Assembly: GCF_000979455.1 (NCBI RefSeq)
Contig: NZ_JJOY01000048.1
Location: 62,001-126,000, forward strand
DNA length: 64,000 bases
Origin: Methanosarcina sp. 2.H.T.1A.6
Lineage (GTDB): Archaea > Halobacteriota > Methanosarcinia > Methanosarcinales > Methanosarcinaceae
Direction: 5' to 3'
The notes beneath the pieces were generated by a model. That model saw only the letters and a list, made by a program, of their open reading frames with translations. It did not search any database and had not been told where the DNA came from. A program made the translations under genes and the position numbers. Positions 18,669 to 28,176 of the stretch are shown one piece after another (within the stretch, counting starts at the first letter, position 1; every line of letters starts with the position of its first letter).

Positions 18669-19736
18669 TCAGAGGTTATTCTGCTTAAAGGGGCTTATTG
18701 TGGCCTGGTGGTGTCCGTGGTCTCTTTTTTCCATCTTTATATATGAAAGTTGTCTGTTTTCCAGTTGCCCGGTTACTGCCACATCCACGGCTTTAACCAG
18801 TTCTTCCCTGGGTACGGACGTTATTGCCGAAAGTACTTTTATCCTTGACCTGGGATTTCCTTCTTTTTTAAGCACTTCTATTGCAGGGTTTTCATGCGCT
18901 GAGGTTACACTTCCCTTTACAAAGTTTCCGTTGTGGGTAAAGGAAAGCTTTATGTGCCCTACGAATTCGGGGTTCAGCTCTTTTGCTCTGTTTCTTATAT
19001 TCTCCAGGATCTGCTCGGAAACAGAGACCGCGGTTTCAAGGGGAATTTCCTGTGAAGTGATTTCAAATTCGGAGGAATATGCCGAAACTCCGGACATCTC
19101 GACTGAGTTTTTCGCTTCAGGAACTATTTTTTCCTGGCTGTCTCCTCCAAGCAGGTCCAGCAGTTTGTCAAAGTTTTCTCCTCCTTGCCTGGCTGAGAAA
19201 TGAACCATCCTTGATTTCGGGTTCAGTTTGCGCAGGAGTCTGCAGACCTCAAGAAGCTTCTCAGGTCCGATGAGATCAACTTTGTTGATGCCAAGGATCT
19301 CTGCGTCTTCGATCTGGTTTTTCATGAAATTGGGGATGTCTTCCGGGTCGGAGCCCAGACGGCTGGCATCTACGAGGTTCGCTATGGGAGCGAAGGTTAT
19401 CCCCGGCAGATCCATGCTTTCTATATTGCTTTTGAGCTGTCTCGGAAAGGCTATCCCTGTAGGCTCTATTATTATAGTATCCGGACTGTAGGAAGTTCTA
19501 AGGCTTTTTATGGTGTGCTCCATACTGATTCTAAGAGTACAGCAAACGCATCCGCTTGTAATTTCTCTGGTTTCCACTCCACCTTCCGAGATCGTGTCCC
19601 CGTCTATCCCTATCTCTCCGATCTCGTTGACGATAATTGCTGTTCGCTGCCCCTGTGCTCCAAGGTATTCGATAAGTTTTCTTATTGTAGTAGTCTTGCC
19701 GCTTCCAAGGAAGCCGCCGATTATCATGCACTTCAT
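18669..19736 (-). CDS. COG0523 (CobW/P47K) metal-chaperone GTPase
   Basis: G3E-family GTPase of 355 residues. Walker A GGFLGSGKTTT at 7-17, the family metal motif GCVCC (C63, C65, C66), NKVD G4 near 152, and a C-terminal CobW domain ending with a short His-containing stretch (HGHH). Relatives insert metals, usually zinc or cobalt, into target enzymes. It sits upstream of mtaC and a paralog sits beside msrC and ramA. Both neighbouring methyltransferase systems need zinc and cobalamin, so delivery to those is a sensible inference. A dispersed hairpin repeat begins exactly at its start codon. Confidence 0.8.
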   Translation of the reverse strand: MKCMIIGGFLGSGKTTTIRKLIEYLGAQGQRTAIIVNEIGEIGIDGDTISEGGVETREITSGCVCCTLRISMEHTIKSLRTSYSPDTIIIEPTGIAFPRQLKSNIESMDLPGITFAPIANLVDASRLGSDPEDIPNFMKNQIEDAEILGINKVDLIGPEKLLEVCRLLRKLNPKSRMVHFSARQGGENFDKLLDLLGGDSQEKIVPEAKNSVEMSGVSAYSSEFEITSQEIPLETAVSVSEQILENIRNRAKELNPEFVGHIKLSFTHNGNFVKGSVTSAHENPAIEVLKKEGNPRSRIKVLSAITSVPREELVKAVDVAVTGQLENRQLSYIKMEKRDHGHHQATISPFKQNNL

Positions 19737-19774
19737 AAAACCTCAGCAGGAAACCCGGAGTCTTTAGTTCAGGG
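19733..19774. repeat. Dispersed hairpin element, copy 2
   Basis: The first 25 bases (TCATAAAACCTCAGCAGGAA...) are identical to 3169-3193, then the sequence diverges into a shorter CCCGGAGTCTTTAGTTCAGGG hairpin. It overlaps the start codon of the COG0523 gene (ATG at 19736), so the element supplies that gene's 5' leader. Confidence 0.75.
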
Positions 19775-20299
19775 AAAGAATGCGTCAACTTCTACATCCT
19801 GCTCTATTGAATTAGTTTTTTATCAATGTAATGAGGGCGAGTAAATCACCCTCCCTCTCGTTTACTAATTTTCTTAAAGCTTATTGTGCATGATCGGAAG
19901 ACTGCTCCCTTCCTGCCATGATGATTCAGGAATGGGGGCACACCGATCTTACTGGTCTCAGATTTTAAAGTCTTTTCTCTTAAACCCTTTAAATGGCAAA
20001 AAGGGCCTGAAAAGTACCTTTTTCCTGATTCTTACGGTACTCTTTTACTTGCCATGAGGCTTGAAGTTGGGAGTACCGAACCATATTTTCTGATTTTTGG
20101 CTGACATTTGACCGGAGAATGGCAAAACCAGGTCTCAGCCGCCTTTTTTGGATTTTTTTTTTGATATAGGTTTTTTCCGGGAGGCACATCTAAAATGGCA
20201 AATCCGTGTCTTCCGGAAAGACATTGAAGGTCTAACTTCCTTCTTGGGTATGATAACAATGCCACGGAGAGAGGGTGAGGCATTGCAATCAGTGTGATA
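19775..20299. other. Intergenic region with a long-arm hairpin
   Basis: Perfect 8-bp arms CGGTACTC (20035-20042) and GAGTACCG (20071-20078) enclose a 28-base loop, beyond the 3' end of the chaperonin gene. Several ATGGCAAA segments recur at 19992, 20117 and 20194. No protein-coding frame is convincing. Confidence 0.45.
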
Positions 20300-21925
20300 T
20301 CATCTCTTCGGGACGATTTCATCAATTCTTAGTACGTTTCTTGCTGTTTCTGTACCTGCGATAATGGCTAGTTTCTTGACCGTTGCCGAATCGTATACTT
20401 TCGGCCCCTTATCAGTTACCTTTCGTGAGAGGTCTATCCTTGCCTCTACCCCTCTTGAATATGAATTCCTCATCTGCGCCATTGCATCAATTGCATTCAT
20501 TCCCATATTTCTGGCAAGAATCGTGGGAATTTTTTCGAGGGCTTCTGCATACGCCTGGATTGCAAGCTGTTTCTTTCCGGTCTGTGTTGCCGCAAACAGC
20601 CTGATCATGTGCGCCAGTTCAAACTCTATTGCCCCTCCTCCATTCACGATTTCCCTGTTTTTCATAAGGAATGCCGCATTATTCAGGGCATCGTCTATCG
20701 CTTCTTCGACCTTGTCAAGCCCATATTTGACAGGTTCCCAGATCAGGATGGTGGCTATTGCCTTCTCTTTCACGGCGATGAAAACAAAGTTTTCTCCGTT
20801 CCTTCTTTCAACCTTTATGCTGTCTGCCGTTCCCAGGTCGTAAGGGAGAATCTCATCCTGAAATACTTTCAGGGTTGTGCCTGTTGCTTCTGCAAGTTTA
20901 TCGAGGTCTTTCGCTTTCAGTTTCTTGAAAGCCAGCATATCATTGTCCCGGAGCAGAGTTTCGATATAAGGGTCGATATCTCCCTCACAGAAAAGGACGT
21001 TTGCTCCCGAATCAATGATCTTTTGGGCAATTTCCCTGCACATCTCCTTCTTTCTCTCCTCATACAGGAGCGCCGTCTGTACCGAGTCCATTTTCAGGTT
21101 GTGCTGAGGGTTTAAGTATCCGCTTTTAATCTTGAGGTCATAATTTATGATCAGGACGGCAGGGTTCTGGAAACTTTTCGGCATATCTTCCCTTGCCGGG
21201 TTTTCATCCATGATCAGACCTTCTATTGCAACGATTTCCGGTCCGCCTTTCTTTTTGAGGATTTTGACGTTCCTGTTAAGGTCAATTCTTCCGTCCTGTT
21301 TTTCGCTCAAATGTCTTACAACTTTCAGGACAACTTCAGTTATTGCCTCTGCCTGATACCTTTCGACTCCTTTTCCCGTTGCAGAGCACATAATTGTTGT
21401 GCGTACGTCTTCTTCTCCAGCCTGCTTTATGCTGTACTGGAGCATTTCATACGCTTTTTGAAGGGCAAGCTCATACCCCTCTATAACTGTTGTAGGGTGT
21501 ATCCCTGCTCTTATAAGCTGGATTGCGTTTTTTATAAGGTTGCTTGCAAAAATAACAGCTGTCTTTGTGCCGTCTCCGCAGGCTTTGTCCATTGATTCGG
21601 CAAGCTTTTTGAGTGTAGTTACTATCGGGTGGAGTACATCCATTTCCTTTAAAATTACCTTCCCGTCGCTAGTAACAAAAATGTCCCCTACAGGGTTTAC
21701 TATTATCTTGTTCATGCCTTTCGGCCCGAGAGATGAACCCAGCAGCTCATCAATTTCTATGGCTGCTCTTTCGAGCTGGTCTACCAGCTCATTTTCTTTT
21801 ACCGGTTCGTCAATGAGGATCTTGTCTTTTATAGTCCGGGCCAGTTTTGCCATTCCATCCTGGCTTTCCAGGTCAGGTGTTTTTAATTCGCTTGCCATGT
21901 TTTTCCCATTTGCTGCGGTTGACAT
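20300..21925 (-). CDS. Divergent group II chaperonin (thermosome-like) subunit
   Basis: 541-residue Hsp60/CCT-family protein. It keeps the LGPKGMNK start of the equatorial domain and the ATPase motif GDGT (in GDGTKTAV, usually GDGTTTAV), but the NDGAT loop reads SDGKV, and the Gly/Met-rich C-terminal tail is absent (ends IVPKR). M. acetivorans has extra diverged chaperonin paralogs, one next to mtsD and one next to mtsF as I remember; this fits the mtsF-linked one. Its location between mtaCB and mtsF suggests a client among corrinoid methyltransferases rather than general folding, which is inference. Confidence 0.85.
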   Translation of the reverse strand: MSTAANGKNMASELKTPDLESQDGMAKLARTIKDKILIDEPVKENELVDQLERAAIEIDELLGSSLGPKGMNKIIVNPVGDIFVTSDGKVILKEMDVLHPIVTTLKKLAESMDKACGDGTKTAVIFASNLIKNAIQLIRAGIHPTTVIEGYELALQKAYEMLQYSIKQAGEEDVRTTIMCSATGKGVERYQAEAITEVVLKVVRHLSEKQDGRIDLNRNVKILKKKGGPEIVAIEGLIMDENPAREDMPKSFQNPAVLIINYDLKIKSGYLNPQHNLKMDSVQTALLYEERKKEMCREIAQKIIDSGANVLFCEGDIDPYIETLLRDNDMLAFKKLKAKDLDKLAEATGTTLKVFQDEILPYDLGTADSIKVERRNGENFVFIAVKEKAIATILIWEPVKYGLDKVEEAIDDALNNAAFLMKNREIVNGGGAIEFELAHMIRLFAATQTGKKQLAIQAYAEALEKIPTILARNMGMNAIDAMAQMRNSYSRGVEARIDLSRKVTDKGPKVYDSATVKKLAIIAGTETARNVLRIDEIVPKR

Positions 21926-21974
21926 TCATAAAGCATTATTAATATTAGTATTAATATTAATTCTACTACTAATA

Positions 21975-22280
21975 CTAATTGTGAATTTTTGATGATTCGG
22001 AGAGCCTTCCTGTGTATTCGAGGTAGATATCAGGATCTTCCATTGTAAGGTCCACTTCTGCGGGCAGATCGGAACATCTGGAGTCCGCGTATATATCTGT
22101 ATATTCTATCGATCCCGGGGCTAAGCTCGATTCATAGTTCACAGGACTTATTTCAATAACTGAGTAACGGAAGAGGAACTTCTGAGATGAATGGTTCAAC
22201 TCCAGCTTATAGGATGCAGGGTGTACAGGACTAGAATAAAACCTTTTTTCCTCATTTCCGGGTACTTTCTGATATCCCAT
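21975..22280 (-). CDS. Small hypothetical protein between mtsF and the chaperonin
   Basis: 101 residues, acidic C-terminal half, no transmembrane segment, no motif I recognise. A strong GAGGTGA ribosome binding site lies 8 bases before ATG 22280, which is the main reason to believe it. It sits 49 bases upstream of the chaperonin on the same strand, so both may be one transcript. The composition (YT, SLAP, DIYADS segments) suggests a compact beta-rich protein. Confidence 0.6.
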   Translation of the reverse strand: MGYQKVPGNEEKRFYSSPVHPASYKLELNHSSQKFLFRYSVIEISPVNYESSLAPGSIEYTDIYADSRCSDLPAEVDLTMEDPDIYLEYTGRLSESSKIHN

Positions 22281-22495
22281 CCGGTTTCACCTCTTTTATC
22301 AGAATAGTTGAAAAGGTTCTCTGCCATCTTCTGCGGAAATTTTTACGTTTTTCGGCCCAAATGTGTTTTTATTCGTTTTTTATTCTCGTTTTTTTCCTTC
22401 CCAATGCTTTTTCTACCGTTTTTAGTTCGCTTGCACTTTTTGAGGCAAAGGGTGCAGGAAATAGTGAGAACCCGAATTTTTTATTGTGATTTAAT
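22281..22495. other. T-rich gap between mtsF and the small hypothetical gene
   Basis: About 215 bases (296 to the mtsF stop) that hold T-rich runs and the promoter side of the small gene. No gene seen. Confidence 0.4.
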
Positions 22496-22522
22496 AAAAA
22501 GAGGATGGGCCGGAAGCCCATC
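22496..22522 (-). terminator. Hairpin plus T-tract after mtsF
   Basis: GATGGGC-CGGAA-GCCCATC (22504-22522), a perfect 7-bp stem, followed on the minus strand by T5. It lies 55 bases beyond the mtsF stop codon and looks like a bacterial-type intrinsic terminator. Confidence 0.7.
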
Positions 22523-22576
22523 CCGTACCTGGCAAGCCCATGTTTTCCTTTTTTTCAGGAAATGGCTTCAGTGGGT

Positions 22577-24472
22577 TTATCCCATGATTTTCTTGTAGAG
22601 TTCCGGACCCTTCTCTGCCACGGTGTATGTCTGGGCAGTGATGGAGTCACAGGGTGCTCCTGGTGGTACTTCACAGCCGGTTGAAATCATGTACTTGGAC
22701 TGCAGGCCGTTCTCCTTGAGGGTGTTCAGGACGCTCTCCTGAAGGGCAACGGTGTTTGCTTTCATGGATGCGAGGCCTTCTGGGCTGTTGTCCAGGAAGA
22801 CGATCGGGCTGACTTCTCCGCCGAACATGGTTTTCTTGCCGTGGGTGCTGATCAGGTACTTGTGGTCCTTGGAACCCTTGTTGACTTCATCAGGGTAGAA
22901 GGTGTAGCTGTAGTACTCCGTGTTCCACTTGTCGATGAGGTCCCAGTGTGGGGCATCGGAACAGTTGTGGATAACAACTGGCTTGTTGTACTTCTTGTAC
23001 AGCGGAGCGATCCTGTTCTGCATGACCTTGCCTTCGGACTTCATGTATTCGTCAGCGCCGAGAATGACGTTGTTGGTCCAGAGGGTAACCATACAGAGGT
23101 TGTCCGGCTGAGCTTCCTCGAACATGCCCTTCATGATTTCTTCTACGTAGGTTGTGGTCTTGTCAAGGGCCTTGAGGACAACATCAGGGTTGGTTCTTAG
23201 GTCGGAAAGGATGCGGGTTGCTCCCATGATCTGGGTCAGAGCGACCATTGGGCCTTCGATCAGGGCAGTCATGGGTGCGCCGAGGGCATGTGCCTTCTCT
23301 GTTGCAATCTTGTTGCCCTGGATAAGGTTGTATGCACGGGTGCCTTCCTTAAGTTCGGGGATTTCAAGCTTCTCGTAGTCTTCGAGGTGGCCGATTGCTG
23401 CAGGGGTATCTTCCTCAGGATACCTGATTGTTGCACCGAAGTCTGCTGCGTCGACACAGAGGTCGGTCAGGCCGACGAAGGTGTCCATGTTGAAGTACTT
23501 TATACCTGCTTCGACACAGTCTGCGTACTTTTCGGCACTTGTTGAGTAGTCCTTGTAAGAGCAGGGCACGAACTTTCTGGATACACCGCAGGCGAGAGGT
23601 GCTACAGGGAGCCTGTCGACCTTCTTGTCCTGGAAGGCAGAGCCAAATCTCTCTGCTTTGGTCATGGTTTCCGTGAACTTCGGGACCACTGAGTCGAATT
23701 CGGCTTTGACTTTTTCAGCGGTTATGAGCCCTACATCGATCTTTTCCTTGCCGCCTTTCTGTGCGAGGGATTCCTTGTACTTCATCTTGCTTGCTGCAAT
23801 TGAGGAATCGCTCCATAAATCGACAGGAAGCTCGCTTACAAGAGAGGAAAGAGTCTCAACTGCCGCGCTTGCATCAAGGGCTGTGCCGTCTGCACCAATG
23901 CTGTCTGCAAAGGTCTTGGAAACAGGTGCACCGCCTACCATGACAACGAGGGAGTCTCTTATGCCTCCTTCCTGGAGCTGCTCGATAACGGTTTCCATGC
24001 CACCCATTGTTGTGGTCATCAGAGTGCTCATTGAGATTGCAGTTGCCTTGTTTTCCTTTGCTGCTTCTGCGAACTTGTCAAGGGGCACGTCACAGCCGAG
24101 GTCAATCATGTTGAAGCCAGCTGCGGTCATCATGGTCTTGACAAGGTTCTTGCCAATATCGTGTACGTCTCCTTCAACGGTACCGATAATGACATTTCTG
24201 GGGACTGAGGTTCCGTCTAATTTAATATAAGGGGTAAGGATGTCCATTCCGGCATACATTGCATCTGCTGCGAGCAGAAGGCTGGGGACAAAGGCTTCTC
24301 CCTTCTCGTACATATCACTGATGATCTTCATGCCTTTTGCAAGACCGTCAACGATTGCTTCATATGCGTCGAGGTCTTCATCAAGGACTTTCTGTGCAAA
24401 TTCTTCTGCAAGTTCGTCGTCGCCTTCAACGACAGCATCAGCTAAAGCGTTCAGAATATCTTCTTTTGCCAT
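22577..24472 (-). CDS. mtsF: MtsF-type fused corrinoid protein/methylthiol:CoM methyltransferase
   Basis: A 631-residue fusion that both carries a corrinoid and transfers methyl groups to CoM, used for dimethyl sulfide, methylmercaptopropionate and methanethiol metabolism. N-terminal half (1-215): helical cap plus B12 domain with D102-V-H104-D-I-G. C-terminal half (about 270-631): uroporphyrinogen-decarboxylase-fold methyltransferase with the zinc site HNC (in VIHNCSD) and a C-terminal GCEVPPG cysteine. M. acetivorans has three such fusions (MtsD, MtsF, MtsH); adjacency to an Msr gene transcribed divergently, to a chaperonin and near mtaCB points to MtsF. The paralog number is inferred from context. 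Confidence 0.88.
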   Translation of the reverse strand: MAKEDILNALADAVVEGDDELAEEFAQKVLDEDLDAYEAIVDGLAKGMKIISDMYEKGEAFVPSLLLAADAMYAGMDILTPYIKLDGTSVPRNVIIGTVEGDVHDIGKNLVKTMMTAAGFNMIDLGCDVPLDKFAEAAKENKATAISMSTLMTTTMGGMETVIEQLQEGGIRDSLVVMVGGAPVSKTFADSIGADGTALDASAAVETLSSLVSELPVDLWSDSSIAASKMKYKESLAQKGGKEKIDVGLITAEKVKAEFDSVVPKFTETMTKAERFGSAFQDKKVDRLPVAPLACGVSRKFVPCSYKDYSTSAEKYADCVEAGIKYFNMDTFVGLTDLCVDAADFGATIRYPEEDTPAAIGHLEDYEKLEIPELKEGTRAYNLIQGNKIATEKAHALGAPMTALIEGPMVALTQIMGATRILSDLRTNPDVVLKALDKTTTYVEEIMKGMFEEAQPDNLCMVTLWTNNVILGADEYMKSEGKVMQNRIAPLYKKYNKPVVIHNCSDAPHWDLIDKWNTEYYSYTFYPDEVNKGSKDHKYLISTHGKKTMFGGEVSPIVFLDNSPEGLASMKANTVALQESVLNTLKENGLQSKYMISTGCEVPPGAPCDSITAQTYTVAEKGPELYKKIMG

Positions 24473-25578
24473 TGAAAAATCTCCTTTTTTTTAGTGACGG
24501 ACCCAGACAGCCAGTTTTCGTCCTGCTTTTCCGGATCTCTATCTACTTTTACTTAGATCCTTAACGGGTTCCACAGCCCGTCAATTCCCTAAATCCAATA
24601 ATATACTCCTTAATTCACAACATGGCCATTTTTCCTGAAAATCAGAATCTTCCGGCCGCGGTACAGGCTGGAATTTCGCCTGAATTTAGTCCAGGTTATT
24701 CCTTCATTTCAGGTTTAAATGGTCACTATTGACAGATTAACTCAATGGTATATAGCTTAACCGACAGTGCTTTTCAGTCATGTGTCAATTTTTTCTCTCC
24801 CGGTAAAATATAGTTTTCCTCATATTTTGTATGGGCCTGATTTTTATCGGGCTTCTTATTTCAGGGGCCGGGGAAATTTGTTGTATCTTTATCTTTTAAG
24901 TTCACAGCCTTTTTGCAAACATGAGATTTTTACCGGGGGATGGAAAATTCCTTCCCCTTGAATAATAAAAGCCATTGAATATTATGGGAGCACATAAAAA
25001 TGAGGGGTATTGAAAATTTGAGGGTAATTGTCGGGAAAATACAGGTTGAAAGATCACAGATGCCGTCCCGCCGGCTGGTCCGCCCTATTGAGCCCATGGC
25101 ATTTATATTATTCGGTGTGAAAACAGATATTTTGTTTCTCAGTTATGCTGAAAACATTAGAATATCTCTGACGTTTGCTTTATATCTTTTGATTTTTTGC
25201 TGATTCTGATAATTTAAATATAATATCTGTAGTTTGTGTTATGCTGATCAGAATCATACTTTAAATATAATGCTCGTAATATAATTGGTATGATTTTTAT
25301 CTAAAGAGATTTTCCATTTTTAGATTAAAATTTTATATTGAAGATATGTTGATAACCACTCCTTTAATGCAGAGGTGTATACAACAAGAGCTAAAGTTTC
25401 AAAACGCTTTATTATACGGGCAATAATAATCCCGGTAAAGTACTGGATTTATCCAGTAATGCTCTTGGCTAAATGTTGAAACTATCCTTCCCGGAGGATT
25501 GAGGTGGGTTTATGGGCAAAGCTCCGGAAAACGGTAGTCCGACTTAACATAACAGATGATGGTTGGAAGCGGATAAAT
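24473..25578. promoter_or_regulatory. Divergent mtsF/msrC control region
   Basis: 1.1 kb between divergent genes. Near msrC it contains TATA-like TTTAAATATAAT twice (about 25213 and 25261) and a 10-bp perfect inverted repeat around the first. The mtsF side holds a leader of several hundred bases. A 67-codon frame at 25000-25203 has a GGGAG site but no other support. Confidence 0.5.
25201..25256. promoter_or_regulatory. Inverted repeat around a TATA-like box, candidate operator
   Basis: TGATTCTGAT (25201-25210) and ATCAGAATCA (25247-25256) are perfect reverse complements separated by 36 bases that contain AATTTAAATATAAT. Spacing of arms across a promoter fits a dimeric regulator, possibly MsrC itself. 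Confidence 0.45.
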
Positions 25579-26352
25579 ATGAGTTCCCTTATAGACTTGA
25601 TTTTCTTCTCTGAAAAACGAAAAAATCTCCTTGTACAGTTAGCTAATGGGCCGATGTATATTGATGAGATCAAGGACACCCTTAATGTAAAGGCATGTGC
25701 GGTAATGCCGCAGATTAAAAAACTGAAAGATATGGATATCATTGTGCAGAAAGGAAATGCCTATGAACTCTCGGACATCGGAGAAGTTATAGTTGAAAAG
25801 ATGCTCCCCCTTACTTCTCTTCTTGATGTTTTTGACGGGAACAAGGATTACTGGTCAAAACACGACAGGTCTCCGATCCCTAAGCACCTGATTAAGAAGA
25901 TGGATATGTTGGGAAAATGTACTCTGGACGAGCCTGATCTGGACCATCTCTTTGAATTTCCGAGGCATTTGCGGGACAAACTTTACAGTTCAAAAACCCT
26001 CAAGTCATTCTACTCTTATTTCTGTCCTGACTGCCCTTCGATACAGGCAAGCTGTGCAGAGAAAGGGGCCGAAGTGCACCTGATCCTCGATGAAAAGGTC
26101 TATAACAGGCTGAAAAATGACTTTGAGGAAGAATATAATACCTGCCTGGAAAATAAGGTGTCTCTTTACATCTATTCTGGAAAATTAAGACCATCTTCTT
26201 TTATGGTTGCAGACACTTTTATGATGCTGAAGCTCTTTGGAAAAGATGGAGAATTCGACCACAGGAAGATCATGAGTTTTACCCCAAGTGCTCTGGAATG
26301 GGGCAATGAACTTGCTCAGTATTATATAGACCACTCAGAGAAAATCAATTAA
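25579..26352 (+). CDS. msrC: MsrC-like methylthiol methyltransferase regulator
   Basis: Msr/DUF1724 regulator of 257 residues: ArsR-type winged helix at the N-terminus (SEKRKNLL, 10-17) and a C-terminal SFTPSALEWG motif. In M. acetivorans MsrC is the regulator next to mtsF, and this gene is divergent from an mtsF-type gene, so the name is likely. An extended frame begins at 25504, but the other Msr proteins here all begin within a few residues of the SLIDL segment, so ATG 25579 is preferred. It is the only plus-strand gene in the methylotrophic island. Confidence 0.85.
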   Translation: MSSLIDLIFFSEKRKNLLVQLANGPMYIDEIKDTLNVKACAVMPQIKKLKDMDIIVQKGNAYELSDIGEVIVEKMLPLTSLLDVFDGNKDYWSKHDRSPIPKHLIKKMDMLGKCTLDEPDLDHLFEFPRHLRDKLYSSKTLKSFYSYFCPDCPSIQASCAEKGAEVHLILDEKVYNRLKNDFEEEYNTCLENKVSLYIYSGKLRPSSFMVADTFMMLKLFGKDGEFDHRKIMSFTPSALEWGNELAQYYIDHSEKIN

Positions 26353-26513
26353 AAAGCATTACTGTCTGTCGGCCAGAATCATTCCGGGCAATTATTTACG
26401 GCAGCCAGACCGGAACTTTCTGAAAAAAATATTTTTGAAAATGGCGGAGCGGGAACACTTTTAATCTGACTCGCCCTTTTCTTTCTTCTTATTTTTCCTA
26501 CCTTTTTTTCTTT

Positions 26514-27674
26514 TTATTCTTTCCTGCCTTTAATACTCACGATTCTTTGCACATGTCCATGCTCGTGATGTACATGTCCACTCTTCTGGCCGTGTTCTGG
26601 ATCATGTCCATGTCTGGCTTTATGCACGTCTATTCCCCTTTTCTCAAAGGTTTCCTGTACCGAGCTGTTCACAGCATCTTTTAGAGCTTCCTTCTTAACA
26701 TTTGAGACTGCGGAGAGGATCTTTAATGTCGGGACAGCTCCTTCTTTTGATTTGATGATCTCTTCCTGGGGCTCTTCGTAATAGATAGTAACGCTCTGTT
26801 TCACGGTTTCAGATCCATTGTCCAGGAAGAGTTTGATATGCCCTACAAATTCGGGGTTTAGATCCAGAACCTTTTCTTTTATTGTGTTCATTAATTCTGT
26901 AGTGAATTCCCTTGCTGTTTCCGTGCTCAGGCTTTCTCCTTCCTTTATTGCAAATTCTGCAGCATAGCTTCCAACTCCGGAGGCTTCGACGGAATCTTCG
27001 GTTTCCTGAGACCCAGAAAAGTTGGACTTTTCTTCTGTGGTGGTTACCTGAGCTTTTTCCGGAACTTCTTTTATGTCAGGGAGAACTACCTGCATGAAAC
27101 TTTCAAATCTTTCCCCGGTATCCTTTCCTGAAAGCAGAACCACCCTGGCTTTAGGGTTCAGCTGCTGGACTGAAGCTTCCAGAATGGGGATTCTGATAGG
27201 TTCGATCAGATCTACCTTGTTTATTCCCAGAATCTCGGCATCTATAATCTGCCTCATGGCAAATTCTTTTACCTCTTTCATCAGATGCTTGAAGCGGCTG
27301 CCATCGATCAGGGTCACAAGGGGCGCGATTTTTACCTCATCTCCAAGATTCATAAGCTCTACTTCGTTCCTGATAATGTGCGGGAAAGCAATTCCGGTGG
27401 GCTCGATCATCAGGATATCGGGTTTGTATTCATTTGCGAGGAGGGTGATTGTTGTCCTCAGCCCTACTTTCAGAGAGCAGCAGATGCAGCCGCTTGTGAT
27501 CTCCTTGGTATCGAATCCGAACCTTTTGATCACGTCCCCGTCAATCCCTATTTCCCCTATCTCATTCACGATGATGGCAACTTTTTTTCCTTTTTCTGCC
27601 AGGTATTTACCCATATTGATAATAGTGGTTGTCTTCCCGCTTCCCAGGAAACCACCCACAACAATGACATCCAC
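26514..27674 (-). CDS. COG0523 metal-chaperone GTPase with His-rich tail
   Basis: Paralog of the gene at 18669, 386 residues, with the same Walker A and C63-x-C65-C66 motif. It differs in a longer Ser/Glu linker (about 205-240) and in a C-terminal metal-binding tail of about 30 residues with roughly ten histidines in HGH and HxH groups. That tail is typical of zinc or nickel chaperones and storage. It lies between msrC and the RamA-like gene, ahead of methyltransferases that need zinc, so zinc insertion is the favoured inference. Convergent with msrC. Confidence 0.8.
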   Translation of the reverse strand: MDVIVVGGFLGSGKTTTIINMGKYLAEKGKKVAIIVNEIGEIGIDGDVIKRFGFDTKEITSGCICCSLKVGLRTTITLLANEYKPDILMIEPTGIAFPHIIRNEVELMNLGDEVKIAPLVTLIDGSRFKHLMKEVKEFAMRQIIDAEILGINKVDLIEPIRIPILEASVQQLNPKARVVLLSGKDTGERFESFMQVVLPDIKEVPEKAQVTTTEEKSNFSGSQETEDSVEASGVGSYAAEFAIKEGESLSTETAREFTTELMNTIKEKVLDLNPEFVGHIKLFLDNGSETVKQSVTIYYEEPQEEIIKSKEGAVPTLKILSAVSNVKKEALKDAVNSSVQETFEKRGIDVHKARHGHDPEHGQKSGHVHHEHGHVQRIVSIKGRKE

Positions 27675-28176
27675 TTTCTTTCCTCCGTTTTCTGCCGCTT
27701 TCTGCTTATTTCCCTTTTCTTTCCTGTCATTCTAGAATGAATTGTAAACCCCCAGACCTCTGCTCCGGAGATATAAGCGTCAATTTTTCTATTCTCAAAG
27801 TATATTGTTTTATCTCTAAATCGGGGGTGATCAAAATCTTTTTTGTGTCTCTCAATCCGTTTTTGGCATCTATTCCCTCCGGGTTTATCCTGGCTTTCAT
27901 AGTAAAAAAGTCAAAAATTAAAAGAGACATAATAAAGTCAAAAATCAAAAGCAACTGAACAAACTTCGTGGGTACAAACAAAAAATAACTCTAGTTTTGA
28001 AGGTAAATATTTACGAGAAAGAAGGGAGAAAGCTCCTCTGCTTTAGCTAGGAGTAGTTCACTCACTCGACATCTTCTGACCACGGAAAATGAAGCAGTAA
28101 GCCCGCAAACTTTAGTTCACGGGCATTCTACTTTATTTCAGTTTTAATAAGTTTTTCTTACCTTCTTTTTTCCTTC
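27675..28176. other. Gap with an IS200/IS605-like hairpin fragment
   Basis: About 500 bases. No credible gene (the minus-strand frame at 27727-27981 lacks a ribosome binding site). The right part has AGTAGTTCAC at about 28044 followed by the hairpin feature at 28099-28127, the combination seen at the ends of IS605/IS1341 elements; the transposase and TnpB genes are gone. Confidence 0.5.
28099..28127. repeat. IS605-like end hairpin
   Basis: AAGCCCGCAAACTTTAGTTCACGGGCATT: a 10-bp stem with two wobble pairs around TTTA. It has the same design as the other hairpins at 3424 and 39598 but a different stem sequence. Confidence 0.6.

Noticed and set aside
20032-20325. 97-residue minus-strand frame overlapping the chaperonin end
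   Set aside because: Overlaps a well-supported gene and lies on a hairpin-rich leader or trailer; no site.
25000-25203. 67-residue frame with a GGGAG site upstream of msrC
   Set aside because: No recognisable domain, lies in a long regulatory region and has composition like its surroundings.
27727-27981. 84-residue minus-strand frame near the second COG0523 gene
   Set aside because: No ribosome binding site, AT-biased composition and no family.
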